The notes under the pieces are model-generated. The model saw only the letters and a list, made by a program, of their open reading frames with translations. It did not search any database and was not told the DNA's origin. Below are positions 8,529 through 17,387 of a stretch of 64,000 nt of DNA, piece after piece. Positions within the stretch are counted from its first letter, which is position 1; every line of letters begins with the position of its first letter. Source of the stretch: Variovorax sp. YR216 (GTDB lineage: Bacteria > Pseudomonadota > Gammaproteobacteria > Burkholderiales > Burkholderiaceae_C). The stretch spans positions 496,001 through 560,000 of the forward strand of contig NZ_FNRO01000003.1 in the NCBI RefSeq assembly GCF_900107745.1, written 5' to 3'. The translations under genes and the position numbers were made by a program.

Positions 8529-9038
8529 ATGACTGCTGCCTACCAGACCCGCTTCGGCTCGCTCAAGAGCTACGAGAAGGGCCACGTCGAGCCCATCGCC
8601 GATGACGTCCGCCACTACGCTTTCTCGAACTGCTTCGACATCGCGAGCAAGAGCAAGCCTTACGAGAAGGTGGTGTTCGGCCAGAACCAGATCTATGTGC
8701 TCGAAGCGCTGCGTGCCGAAGGCACCTCGCCCTGGTACACCAGCGCGCACGACGAATTTGCGCTGGTCATGGACGGCGACGTGGAGGTGCACCTCGTCAA
8801 GCTCGACGCGAGCCAGACCGTGCAGGACACCGAGAAGAACGGCGCGGTGCTCGTGAAGGGCGAGCCCAAGGGCCAGAAGATGGGCTGGATGAAGCTCACG
8901 CGCGGCCATCAGGGCCTGTTGCCGAAGAACACGGCCTACCAGTTCCGCGTGGCCGGTGATCCGGGCGTGGTCGTCCTTCAAACCTGCAAGGGCGACCTCT
9001 CCGTAGAGAAGTGGGCCGACATCTGCCAGACGCACTGA
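8529..9038 (+). CDS. hapC: hydroquinone 1,2-dioxygenase, small subunit (HapC/PnpC-like)
   Basis: 169 residues, about 19 kDa, the size of the small subunit of two-component Fe(II) hydroquinone dioxygenases. These cleave hydroquinone to 4-hydroxymuconic semialdehyde, as known in 4-hydroxyacetophenone and 4-nitrophenol degraders. The sequence has a cupin-like pattern with a HDEFALVMDGDVEVHLV strand pair at about residues 76-92. The ATG at 8529 has a strong GAGGAG site 8 bases upstream. It is the first gene of a tight plus-strand operon. The subunit pairing and downstream genes support the assignment, but substrate choice among hydroquinones is inferred. Confidence 0.75.
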   Translation: MTAAYQTRFGSLKSYEKGHVEPIADDVRHYAFSNCFDIASKSKPYEKVVFGQNQIYVLEALRAEGTSPWYTSAHDEFALVMDGDVEVHLVKLDASQTVQDTEKNGAVLVKGEPKGQKMGWMKLTRGHQGLLPKNTAYQFRVAGDPGVVVLQTCKGDLSVEKWADICQTH

Positions 9039-9062
9039 ACCATCGCATCGAGGAGTTTCACC

Positions 9063-10070
9063 ATGAACGCACCCGCTGAACTCGCCAAGGTGATCGCGTC
9101 CAAGCCCGACGCCACGCACGGCTACAAGGATTTCTCGCTCGGCAGCTTCGGCTTCCATCGCGACGAGTACTTCGCACACATCACGTGGAAGACCCGCGAC
9201 GGTCGCCCGATGAGCCACACGATGGACGTCGGCAACTACCTGCGTGCGTTGATGCGCGACGTGGCCTGGGGCTTCTTCTACGGCTGGGTCAACTTCGACG
9301 ACGTGGTCGGCACCGTCAACCACTACCAGTCGGTGGACCTGTACGCCGGCAGCTACAACGGCACGATGAAGGAAGCCGGCATCGACCTGCTGGAGAACTT
9401 CCCGACCGCGCAGATCCGCGCGACCTTCGAGGCGATGCTCGACGACTGGACCAACCAGACCTTCGACCCCTTCGCCGCACCGCAGGAAACCGGCTCGCCC
9501 TACGGCCGAAAGAACGGCAGCAACACCGCGAAGATCACGCGGGCCCGCGAGCTGGCCACGCGCTGCGTGGGCCTGAAGGATGACCTCCGCCTGCGCAGCG
9601 ACGACACGGGCGCGCCGGTCAACCGCGCCTTCGCCGACGTGCCGCAAGGCCAGCCGGAGCTGCATCCGGAGCCGGGCTTCGAGAACGAGGTGCATGCCTT
9701 CAATCTCTTCGGCTTCCTGAGCCGTTCGCAGGTCACCTGGAACCCGAGCTTCACCTCGGTCGTCAAGCACAGCTACATGTGCCCGACCACCGAGGAGCAC
9801 ATCCTGCCGATCATCCATGGCAACGACCGCGTCGAGTGGTTCTTCCAGATGACCGACGAGATCCACTGGGACTGCGGCGACAAGAACACCGGCAAGCCCA
9901 TGGCCCGCGTGATCATGAAGGCCGGCGACATGGCCGCGATGCCTGCCTACTGCCGGCATCAGGGCTACAGCCCCAAGCGCTCGATGCTGCTGGTGTGGGA
10001 GAACGGATCGCCCACGCTCGTCTACGAGATCCAGAAGGGCGAGAGCCCGGAGATCCCGGTTCAGTTCTAG
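9063..10070 (+). CDS. hapD: hydroquinone 1,2-dioxygenase, large subunit (HapD/PnpD-like)
   Basis: 335 residues, about 38 kDa, matching the large subunit of type II hydroquinone dioxygenases. Its C-terminal half contains likely metal ligands: a His-rich strand around EEHILPIIHGNDRVEWF, then EIHWD, then PAYCRHQGYS. It starts 24 bases after the small subunit with a GAGGAG ribosome site. Ring cleavage gives 4-hydroxymuconic semialdehyde, the expected substrate of the dehydrogenase at 12753-14261. The exact ligands are inferred from pattern, not from an alignment. Confidence 0.75.
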   Translation: MNAPAELAKVIASKPDATHGYKDFSLGSFGFHRDEYFAHITWKTRDGRPMSHTMDVGNYLRALMRDVAWGFFYGWVNFDDVVGTVNHYQSVDLYAGSYNGTMKEAGIDLLENFPTAQIRATFEAMLDDWTNQTFDPFAAPQETGSPYGRKNGSNTAKITRARELATRCVGLKDDLRLRSDDTGAPVNRAFADVPQGQPELHPEPGFENEVHAFNLFGFLSRSQVTWNPSFTSVVKHSYMCPTTEEHILPIIHGNDRVEWFFQMTDEIHWDCGDKNTGKPMARVIMKAGDMAAMPAYCRHQGYSPKRSMLLVWENGSPTLVYEIQKGESPEIPVQF

Positions 10071-10126
10071 TCCGCCCCGGCGCCGCGCGGCCCGGCCGCA
10101 CGGCGTCACTACAAGGAGACATCGAC

Positions 10127-11869
10127 ATGGCAGACCCTATCCGGTCGGGTGCCGGCGCAGCCTCGCGCCGGCGATTCATGCAACAGGCAGGCGTGGGCTC
10201 GGCGGCGGTCGCGGCCGCATCGCTTGGCCTGTCGGCAACGCCTGCAGACGCCGCACAGGCCTTCGACGCCACTTACGACATGGTGGTATGCGGCAGTGGC
10301 TGCGGCGGCCTGGCGTCGGCGCTCTTCTCGCGATGGCAGGGCAACACTGCCGTCATCCTGGAGAAGGCGGGCAGCATCGGCGGGACGACCGCAAAGGCGG
10401 CCTTCTGGTACTGGGTTCCGAACAACGAGGCCATGAAGAAGGCGGGCATCGCCGATCCGAAGCCCGACTTCCTGAAGTACGTGGCCCGGCTGTCGAACCC
10501 GCAGGGCTTCGACCCCGCACATCCCCGCTTCGGTCTCACACAGTGGGAATACGACATGTGCAGCGCTATCTACGACAGCGCCTCGCCGGCAGCCGAACTG
10601 CTCGCCGCCAAGGGTGCATTGCCTTATCGCCACGTGCCCGACGTGCCGGACTACTTCGCCGAACTGCCCGAAGACAAGGCGCCCAAGGGCCGCGTGCTGG
10701 TGCCCGCCGAGGCGATCCCGAGCATGTCGGATGGCGGCCTGGTCGCAGTACGGACCATGTCGACCAAGGCGCGGCAGGAAGGTATTCCGATCCGCACGGG
10801 CATGCGGGTGAAGAAGATCCTGCAAAACCCGGCCGGCCGCGTGATCGGCTTGGAGGCCGAGGACGAACTCGGTGCCGTGACGCGCATCCGCGCCCGCAAG
10901 GCCGTGATCTTCGCGACTGGCGGATTCACGCATAACGTGGAACTGCGCAAGAATTTCCTGAACGGCCCGATCTACGGCGGTTGTGCCGCACCCAGCAACG
11001 AAGGCGACTTCGTCCAGATGGCGGGCGCGCTGGGGGCGCAACTGCGCAACATGAACTACGCCTGGAGTTGCCCCGTGCCGCTCGAGAAGGCGGTGGCCCG
11101 CGACGGATCGATGTCGGGCATGTTCTCGGTGGCCGGAGATTCGATGATCTTCGTGAACAAGTACGGCCGGCGCACTGTCAACGAGAAGCTGCAGTACAAC
11201 GAGCTGGCCCAGACCTTCTTCGAATGGGACGGCGCCAGGGCCGAGTACCCCAATCTGGTGCGCATCGCGGTATGGGATCAGCGTTCGCAGGACCATTCGG
11301 CAAGCGCCGAGTACGGACGGCTGATCGTGCCGCCGGGCACCGATGACCGGCACGTCATCAAGGGCGCCACGCTCGCGGAACTAGCCCGGGCGATCGACGA
11401 ACGGATGGCCAAGTACGCGGGCGTGACCGGCGGTGCGAAGCTGTCGGCGGACTTCCTGCCGAACCTGCAGGACGCGATCACGCGATTCAACGGATTCGCG
11501 AAGACTGGCAAGGACCTGGACTTCAAGCGTGGCGACCGCGTGGTCGAGCTGCTTTTCAACGGCGACGTGAAAGAAGAGCCAGGCCGCAGCAATCCCACCA
11601 TGTGGCCGATCTCGGACGCGGGTCCGTACTACGCCGCGCTGGTCGTCCCGGGCACCCTGGACACCAAGGGCGGCCCGAAGACGGACACGCACGGCCGCGT
11701 GCTCGATGCGCGCGACCGGCCGATCCCGGGGCTCTATGGCGTCGGCAACTGCGTGGCTTCCGCCTCGGGCCGCGCCTACTGGGCGGGCGGCGCGACGCTG
11801 GGTCCGATCATCGCCTTCTCCTACCGTGCCGCCAACGCGGCGCACGCCGAAACCGCGAGCGCAGCATGA
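10127..11869 (+). CDS. Tat-exported FAD-dependent dehydrogenase (3-ketosteroid dehydrogenase/fumarate reductase-like)
   Basis: 580 residues. The N-terminus carries a twin-arginine signal SRRRFM at residues 13-18 and a hydrophobic stretch ending near ADA at 40-42, so it is probably exported folded with bound FAD. The dinucleotide motif GSGCGG lies at about 56-61. Near the C-terminus GRAYWAGGATLGP resembles the Tyr/Gly active-site segment of 3-ketosteroid delta-1-dehydrogenases. The gene is wedged between ring-cleavage genes and overlaps the next gene, a c-type cytochrome, by an ATGA junction. It probably dehydrogenates an alicyclic or quinone-level compound in the periplasm and passes electrons to that cytochrome. 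The substrate is unknown. Confidence 0.8.
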   Translation: MADPIRSGAGAASRRRFMQQAGVGSAAVAAASLGLSATPADAAQAFDATYDMVVCGSGCGGLASALFSRWQGNTAVILEKAGSIGGTTAKAAFWYWVPNNEAMKKAGIADPKPDFLKYVARLSNPQGFDPAHPRFGLTQWEYDMCSAIYDSASPAAELLAAKGALPYRHVPDVPDYFAELPEDKAPKGRVLVPAEAIPSMSDGGLVAVRTMSTKARQEGIPIRTGMRVKKILQNPAGRVIGLEAEDELGAVTRIRARKAVIFATGGFTHNVELRKNFLNGPIYGGCAAPSNEGDFVQMAGALGAQLRNMNYAWSCPVPLEKAVARDGSMSGMFSVAGDSMIFVNKYGRRTVNEKLQYNELAQTFFEWDGARAEYPNLVRIAVWDQRSQDHSASAEYGRLIVPPGTDDRHVIKGATLAELARAIDERMAKYAGVTGGAKLSADFLPNLQDAITRFNGFAKTGKDLDFKRGDRVVELLFNGDVKEEPGRSNPTMWPISDAGPYYAALVVPGTLDTKGGPKTDTHGRVLDARDRPIPGLYGVGNCVASASGRAYWAGGATLGPIIAFSYRAANAAHAETASAA

Positions 11870-12243
11870 TGAAGAACCGACTCGCCTCCACCCTCGTGCC
11901 CGGCTTGCTGGCCCTCGGGGCGATCGCGGCGCACGCCCAGTCGCCGGGCGAGCGCCTCGCGCAGGCCGCCTGCGCCCAGTGCCACACCTTCGGCAAGGGC
12001 GAACCGAACGGCGTCGGGCCGAACCTGTTCGGCCTGCTCGGCCGCCAGGCGGCGGCGAGCCCGGGCTTCACCTATTCGAAGCAGTACATCGCGGCCATGA
12101 AGGACAAGACTTGGGATCGCGCCCTGCTCGAACGCTGGCTGACGGACTCGCAGGCCGTCGCGCCGGGCAGCACGATGGCCTATTTCCAGGACGACCCGAA
12201 GAAGCGCGCCGCGCTGATCGACTACCTCCAATCGCTGAAGTGA
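11866..12243 (+). CDS. small c-type cytochrome, putative acceptor of the flavoprotein
   Basis: 125 residues with a signal peptide ending at about AHA (residues 22-24), one heme motif CAQCH at 36-40 and the class I segment GVGPNLFGLLGR. A later GSTMAYF holds the probable Met ligand. The start overlaps the flavoprotein stop by 4 bases, implying coupled translation and a functional pair. ATG at 11869 is an equally possible start. Likely role: periplasmic electron acceptor linking the flavoprotein to the respiratory chain. Confidence 0.85.
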   Translation: MMKNRLASTLVPGLLALGAIAAHAQSPGERLAQAACAQCHTFGKGEPNGVGPNLFGLLGRQAAASPGFTYSKQYIAAMKDKTWDRALLERWLTDSQAVAPGSTMAYFQDDPKKRAALIDYLQSLK

Positions 12244-12268
12244 CTCAACCCAAGGAAGGAGACACACC

Positions 12269-12739
12269 ATGGCACTCACACGTCAGACCATGACCGACGA
12301 GCAGCGCAAGTCGGTGGCCCTCGAGTACCTCAAGGCCTATGACAACGGCGGCGTCACGTCCACCGGCGGATCGATCCTCGATCTGTTCGCGGATGACGCG
12401 CAGGTGTACTTCCCCAAATGGGGCCTCGCGAACGGCAAGGAGCAGATCGGCAAGCTGTTCGGCGAGGTCGGCAGCCGCGGCAAGTCCATCCGGCACGACT
12501 ACGCGGGCTTCAACTGGATCATGACGCACACCGACCTCTTTGCCTGCGAAGGCACCAGCTACGGCGAACACGCCGACGGCCCATGGCGCGCCGGCGTGCC
12601 CGAGTGGGGCGCGGGCCGCTGGTGCGATGTGTTCGAGGTGCGCGACTGGCTGATCCAGCGCTGCTTCATCTATCTCGATCCCGACTACGCCGGCAAGGAC
12701 ACCAGCCGCTACCCCTGGCTTGCCGGCAAGACCCAATGA
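12269..12739 (+). CDS. NTF2-fold (SnoaL/ketosteroid-isomerase-like) protein
   Basis: 156 residues without signal peptide. The start with a long helix (EYLKAYDNGG), then LFADDAQVYFPKWG and a C-terminal sheet ending in FIYLDPDYAG is the layout of the NTF2-like superfamily, which includes ketosteroid isomerases, dehydratases and non-catalytic binding proteins. It has a strong AAGGAGG-type ribosome site. It sits between the cytochrome and the semialdehyde dehydrogenase in the same operon, so isomerisation or dehydration of a pathway intermediate is plausible. No catalytic residue can be named safely. Confidence 0.7.
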   Translation: MALTRQTMTDEQRKSVALEYLKAYDNGGVTSTGGSILDLFADDAQVYFPKWGLANGKEQIGKLFGEVGSRGKSIRHDYAGFNWIMTHTDLFACEGTSYGEHADGPWRAGVPEWGAGRWCDVFEVRDWLIQRCFIYLDPDYAGKDTSRYPWLAGKTQ

Positions 12740-12752
12740 CCCCAAGGACGCC

Positions 12753-14261
12753 ATGAATCTCGCAGACATCCAGAAGGCCGCCGGCCTGAAGACACCCATC
12801 CGCCACCAGCTCTTCATCGGCGGCCGTTTCGTCGATGCCGAATCCGGCGAGACGCTCGCCACGCTGAACCCGCACGACAACTCCACCATCGCCGAGGTGG
12901 CGCTCGCCGGCAAGGCCGACGTGGACAAGGCGGTCGCGGCGGCCAGGCGCGCCTTTCCGGCGTGGAGCCGCATGGCGGCAGCCGATCGCGGGCGCATCCT
13001 GCTGAAGCTGGCCGACCTCATCGAAGCCAACGCCGAGGAGCTCGCGCGCCTCGAATCGCTGGATACCGGCCACCCCGTCCGCGATTCGCGCAAGCTCGAC
13101 GTGCCGCGCACCGCCGCGTGCTTCCGCTATTTCGGCGGCATGGCCGACAAGTTCCAGGGCGAGACCATTCCGGTCGAGGCGGGCTTCCTCAACTACACGC
13201 TGCGCGAGCCGGTCGGCATCGTCGGCCAGGTGGTGCCGTGGAACTTCCCGCTGATGTTCACCAGCTGGAAGATGGGCCCGGCGCTTGCGGCCGGCAACTG
13301 CATCGTGATGAAGCCGGCGGAGATCACGCCGCTCAGCTCGCTCAAGATCGTCGAGCTGATGGCCGAGGCCGGCATGCCCGACGGCGTGGTCAACATGGTG
13401 CCGGGGCTCGGTCATGTGGTCGGGCAGTACATCGCCGAGCATCCGGAGATCGCGAAGATCGCCTTCACCGGCAGCACCGCGACCGGCAAGCGCGTGGTGG
13501 CGGCCAGCGCCGGCAACCTCAAGAAGGTGCAGCTCGAACTCGGCGGCAAGGGGCCGAACATCGTGTTCGAGGATGCCTTCCTGCCCGCTGCGGTCAATGG
13601 CAGCGCCTGGGCCATCTTCCACAACCAGGGGCAGGCCTGCATCGCGGGCTCGCGGCTGATGCTGCACGAGAAGATCGCCGACGAGTTCCTCGACAAGTTC
13701 CTGCCGCTTGCGAAGTCGATCCGTCTCGGCAACCCGCTCGATGATGCGACCGAGATGGGGCCGCTCACCAGCGCGCAGCATCAGGAGCGGGTGCTTAGCT
13801 ACGTCGAAGTCGCGAAAGGCGAGGGCGGCGAGGTGCTCGCCGGCGGCAAGGCGCCGGGCGGCGAACTGCAACGTGGCTGCTATGTCGAGCCAACCATCGT
13901 GCGCGCCAGCTCGTACCGCGACCGCGTGGCGCAGGAAGAAGTCTTCGGCCCCTTCGTCACGGTGCTGACCTTCAAGAACGACGAGGAGGCGATGGAGATC
14001 GCCAACGGCACCGACTACGGCCTTGGCAGCGGCCTGTGGACCGCCAACCTGCCGCGCGCCCACCGCTTTGCGCGCGACCTGCGCGCGGGCATGGTCTGGA
14101 TCAACAGCTACAAGCGCGTGAACCCCGGCTCGCCCTTCGGCGGCGTCGGCCAGAGCGGCTACGGCCGCGAGATGGGCTTCGATGCGATGCGCGAGTACAC
14201 GCAGGTCAAGAGCGTTTGGGTGAACATCGACGCGCAGATTCCCCCCCACTTCGTTCGTTGA
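12753..14261 (+). CDS. aldehyde dehydrogenase, probable 4-hydroxymuconic semialdehyde dehydrogenase
   Basis: 502 residues with full ALDH-superfamily signatures: VVPWNFPLM near residue 165, FTGSTATGK near 240, the catalytic Glu in LELGGKGPN and the catalytic Cys in NQGQACIAGSR. It oxidises an aldehyde with NAD(P)+. Between ring-cleavage dioxygenase and maleylacetate reductase genes, its most likely reaction is 4-hydroxymuconic semialdehyde to maleylacetate, as done by HapE/PnpE-type enzymes. The ATG at 12753 lies 13 bases after the preceding stop. The open frame extends 33 bases further upstream without a ribosome site. Confidence 0.85.
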   Translation: MNLADIQKAAGLKTPIRHQLFIGGRFVDAESGETLATLNPHDNSTIAEVALAGKADVDKAVAAARRAFPAWSRMAAADRGRILLKLADLIEANAEELARLESLDTGHPVRDSRKLDVPRTAACFRYFGGMADKFQGETIPVEAGFLNYTLREPVGIVGQVVPWNFPLMFTSWKMGPALAAGNCIVMKPAEITPLSSLKIVELMAEAGMPDGVVNMVPGLGHVVGQYIAEHPEIAKIAFTGSTATGKRVVAASAGNLKKVQLELGGKGPNIVFEDAFLPAAVNGSAWAIFHNQGQACIAGSRLMLHEKIADEFLDKFLPLAKSIRLGNPLDDATEMGPLTSAQHQERVLSYVEVAKGEGGEVLAGGKAPGGELQRGCYVEPTIVRASSYRDRVAQEEVFGPFVTVLTFKNDEEAMEIANGTDYGLGSGLWTANLPRAHRFARDLRAGMVWINSYKRVNPGSPFGGVGQSGYGREMGFDAMREYTQVKSVWVNIDAQIPPHFVR

Positions 14262-14270
14262 AGGACTCCC

Positions 14271-15338
14271 ATGCGCGACTTCGTCTACACCAGCCACCCG
14301 CAACGCGTCGTCTTCGGCGCGGGCTCGCTCCAGCACCTGGCCCGCGAGATCGATGCGCTGGGTGCCCGGCGTGCGCTCGTGCTGTCGACGCCCGAGCAGC
14401 GCGGGCAGGCCGAGCGCGTGGCGCAGATGCTGGGCGCGCATGCGGCGGGCGTCTTCGATCGTGCCGTGATGCACGTGCCGATCGAGACTGCGCGTGAAGC
14501 ACGAGAAGTCGCGAAGAAGCTCGGCGCGGACTGCGCAGTGGCGATCGGCGGCGGTTCGACCACCGGGCTCGGCAAGGCGATCGCGCTCGATTCGGGCCTG
14601 CCGATCCTCGCGATTCCCACCACCTACGCCGGCAGCGAGATGACGCCGATCTACGGCCTCACCGAAGCCGGCCTCAAGAAGACCGGCAAGGACCCGCGCG
14701 TGCTGCCGCGCACCGTGATCTACGACCCCGAGCTCTCGCGCAGCCTGCCGGTGGGATTGAGCGTGACCAGCGGCATCAACGCGATCGCGCATGCGGCCGA
14801 AGGGCTCTACGCGCAGGACAGCAATCCGGTGATGGACCTGATGGCGCAGGAAGGCATCGCCGCGATCGCGCGTGCGCTGCCGGTGATCCGCCAGCAGCCG
14901 GACGACATCGAGGCGCGCGCCGATGCGCTCTACGGCGCGTGGCTCTGCGGCACGGTGCTTGGCAGCGTCGGCATGGCACTGCACCACAAGCTATGCCACA
15001 CGCTGGGCGGCAGCTTCAACCTGCCGCATGCCGAGGTGCACACGGTGGTGCTGCCGCACGCGATCGCGTTCAACGCCGAAGCCGCGCCGCGTGCGATGGA
15101 GCGCATCGCCAAGGCGCTCGGCGCATCCTCGGCGCCCGCGGGCCTTCAAGCGCTGGCGCGCGACAACGGCGCCCCGGTCGCGCTCAAGGACATCGGCATG
15201 AAGGCCGAGGACCTCGACCGCGCCGCCGACATCGCGGTGAGCAATCCCTACTGGAACCCCCGCCCCTTCGGGCCCGCCGAGCGCGATGCGATCCGTGCGC
15301 TGCTGCAGCGCGCCTTCGACGGCGATCCGCCGCGCTGA
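14271..15338 (+). CDS. maleylacetate reductase (iron-containing alcohol dehydrogenase family)
   Basis: 355 residues. VVFGAGSL near the N-terminus, AIGGGSTTGLGKAIA at about residues 83-97 and PTTYAGSEMTPIYG at about 119-132 are hallmark motifs of maleylacetate reductases within the Fe-ADH fold. The enzyme reduces maleylacetate to 3-oxoadipate with NAD(P)H. It follows the dehydrogenase by 9 bases and closes the ring-degradation part of the operon. Both the hydroquinone branch here and the hydroxyquinol branch (22657-23523) need it. Confidence 0.9.
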   Translation: MRDFVYTSHPQRVVFGAGSLQHLAREIDALGARRALVLSTPEQRGQAERVAQMLGAHAAGVFDRAVMHVPIETAREAREVAKKLGADCAVAIGGGSTTGLGKAIALDSGLPILAIPTTYAGSEMTPIYGLTEAGLKKTGKDPRVLPRTVIYDPELSRSLPVGLSVTSGINAIAHAAEGLYAQDSNPVMDLMAQEGIAAIARALPVIRQQPDDIEARADALYGAWLCGTVLGSVGMALHHKLCHTLGGSFNLPHAEVHTVVLPHAIAFNAEAAPRAMERIAKALGASSAPAGLQALARDNGAPVALKDIGMKAEDLDRAADIAVSNPYWNPRPFGPAERDAIRALLQRAFDGDPPR

Positions 15339-15388
15339 GCCGCGCGATTTCTTGTGCAGGAAGAGAAAGAACAGAAAAGGAGACGACC

Positions 15389-16648
15389 ATGACATTGAAT
15401 CGCAGGCAGTTCACCCAGGCCGCCGCCGCGCTGGCCGCCACCAGTGCCGTGCCGCATGCCTTCGCGGCCGACACCATCAAGATCGGCTACGTGTCGCCGC
15501 AGACCGGGCCGCTCGCGCCGTTCGGCGAGGCCGACAAGTGGGTCATCGACCAGATGAAGACCGCCTTCAAGGACGGCATCCCGATCGGCGGCAAGAAGTA
15601 CGCGGTGCAGATCGTGCTCAAGGACAGCCAGTCCAACCCGAACCGGGCGGGCGAGGTCGCGAACGACCTCATCCTCAAGGACAAGGTCGCGCTGGTGCTC
15701 ACGGCCGGGACGCCCGAGACCGCGAATCCGGTCAGCGATGCCTGCGAGCTCAACGAGCTGCCGTGCATCTCCAGCGTGGTGCCGTGGCAGCCGTGGTTCT
15801 TCGGCCGCAAGGGCGATCCGGCGAAGGGCTTCGACTGGACCTACCACCTCTTCTGGGGGCTGGAGGACGTCATCGCCAACTTCACCAACGGCTGGAAGAC
15901 GGTGCCGACCAACAAGAAGGTCGGCGGCCTGTTCCCGAACGATGGCGACGGCAACGCCTGGGGCGACAAGGAGCTGGGCTTTCCGAAGCCGCTCACGCAA
16001 ATGGGCTTCACGCTGCTCGATCCGGGGCGCTTCCAGAACGGCACGCAGGATTTCAGCGCGCAGATCGCGGCCTTCAAGAACGGCGGCGTGGAGATCGTCA
16101 CCGGCGTGGTGATCCCGCCCGACGCGAAGACCTTCCTCACGCAGGCGCGGCAACAGGGCTTTCGGCCGAAGATCATCACGCTCGGCAAGGCGCTGCTGTT
16201 CCCGGGCGCGATCGAGGCGCTCGGCGATCTGGGTGATGGTCTATCGACCGAAGTGTGGTGGAGCCCGTCGCACCCGTTCACGTCGAGCCTGACGAAGCAG
16301 AGCGCGAAGTCGCTTTCCGAAGCCTATGAGGCCGGCGCGAAGAAGCAGTGGACGCAGCCGATCGGTTTTGCGCATGCGCTCTTCGAGGTGGCGGCCAATT
16401 CGCTCTCGCGCGCCAAGTCGACGAAGGCCGCGGATGTGCGCGACGCGGTGGCCGCGACCTCGCTCGACACCGTCGTCGGGCCGGTGAAGTGGGGCGGGCA
16501 GGGCCCGTTCAAGAACGTCAGCAAGACGCCGCTGGTGCTGGGCCAGTGGGGCAAGGGCAAGAAGTTCAAGTACGAGCTCACCATCGTGAGCAACGAGGCT
16601 GCGCCCAACATTCCGACCGGCGGCACCTTGCGCCCGATGCCGAGCTGA
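15389..16648 (+). CDS. ABC importer substrate-binding protein (branched-chain/aromatic type)
   Basis: 419 residues. Signal sequence MTLNRRQFTQ with a paired Arg and an AFA cleavage site near residue 25 suggests Tat or Sec export. The mature part begins DTIKIGYVSPQTGPLAPFGE, the classic start of periplasmic LivK-type receptors of the Peripla_BP_6 family. The next genes encode matching ATPases and a permease. In this context it probably captures an aromatic acid or phenolic precursor of the hydroquinone/hydroxyquinol pathway. A GGAGACGACC ribosome site precedes the ATG at 15389. Confidence 0.88.
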   Translation: MTLNRRQFTQAAAALAATSAVPHAFAADTIKIGYVSPQTGPLAPFGEADKWVIDQMKTAFKDGIPIGGKKYAVQIVLKDSQSNPNRAGEVANDLILKDKVALVLTAGTPETANPVSDACELNELPCISSVVPWQPWFFGRKGDPAKGFDWTYHLFWGLEDVIANFTNGWKTVPTNKKVGGLFPNDGDGNAWGDKELGFPKPLTQMGFTLLDPGRFQNGTQDFSAQIAAFKNGGVEIVTGVVIPPDAKTFLTQARQQGFRPKIITLGKALLFPGAIEALGDLGDGLSTEVWWSPSHPFTSSLTKQSAKSLSEAYEAGAKKQWTQPIGFAHALFEVAANSLSRAKSTKAADVRDAVAATSLDTVVGPVKWGGQGPFKNVSKTPLVLGQWGKGKKFKYELTIVSNEAAPNIPTGGTLRPMPS

Positions 16649-16667
16649 ACCACGAGGAGCCGAAGCG

Positions 16668-17387
16668 ATGCCCCTTCTCGCCCTCCATGCCGTGAGCAAG
16701 TCCTACGGCGCGCTCAAGGTCACCGACGACATCTCGCTCGCGGTAACCGAAGGCGAGACGCTGGGCATCCTCGGCCCCAACGGCGCGGGCAAGACCACGC
16801 TGTTCAACCTGATCTCGGGCGACGCGCGCGTGGACGCGGGTCGCGTGGAATACGAAGGCCACGACGTGACCGCGCTCAAACCGCACCAGCGCTGCCACGC
16901 GGGCATCGGCCGCAGCTACCAGGTGCCGCAGCCCTTCGGCAACATGACCGTGTTCGAGAACCTCGTGACCGCCGCGTGCTTCGGCGCGCAAGAGCGTGAG
17001 CAGGACGCCTGGCAGACCGCGCACGAAGTGCTCGCGCAGACCGGCCTCATGCCGCACGCCAACAAACCGGCCGGCGGGCTCACGCTGCTGGACCGCAAGC
17101 GCCTCGAACTCGCACGTGCACTTGCCACGCGGCCCAAGCTTCTGCTTCTCGACGAGATCGCGGGCGGACTCACCGAGCCCGAGGCGAAGCAACTCGTCGA
17201 GGAGTTGAAGCAGATCAAGGCGCGCGGCGTGACCATGATCTGGATCGAGCATGTGGTGCATGCCTTGCTCTCGCTGGCCGACCGGCTCTTCGTCATCAAC
17301 TTCGGCCAGAAGCTCGCTGAAGGCGAGCCGCATGCGGTGATGAACGACCCCGAAGTGCGGCGCGTGTACATGGGGGTGGAGGCATGA
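16668..17387 (+). CDS. ABC transporter ATP-binding protein (LivG type)
   Basis: 239 residues. Walker A GPNGAGKTT lies at about 38-46, an LTLLDRKRLELARAL signature region replaces the common LSGGQ, and Walker B LLLLDEIAGGL follows. The atypical signature is common in LivG-type subunits. It is the first of two ATPases for the importer whose receptor is encoded just upstream. It overlaps the next gene by 4 bases. Confidence 0.9.
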   Translation: MPLLALHAVSKSYGALKVTDDISLAVTEGETLGILGPNGAGKTTLFNLISGDARVDAGRVEYEGHDVTALKPHQRCHAGIGRSYQVPQPFGNMTVFENLVTAACFGAQEREQDAWQTAHEVLAQTGLMPHANKPAGGLTLLDRKRLELARALATRPKLLLLDEIAGGLTEPEAKQLVEELKQIKARGVTMIWIEHVVHALLSLADRLFVINFGQKLAEGEPHAVMNDPEVRRVYMGVEA

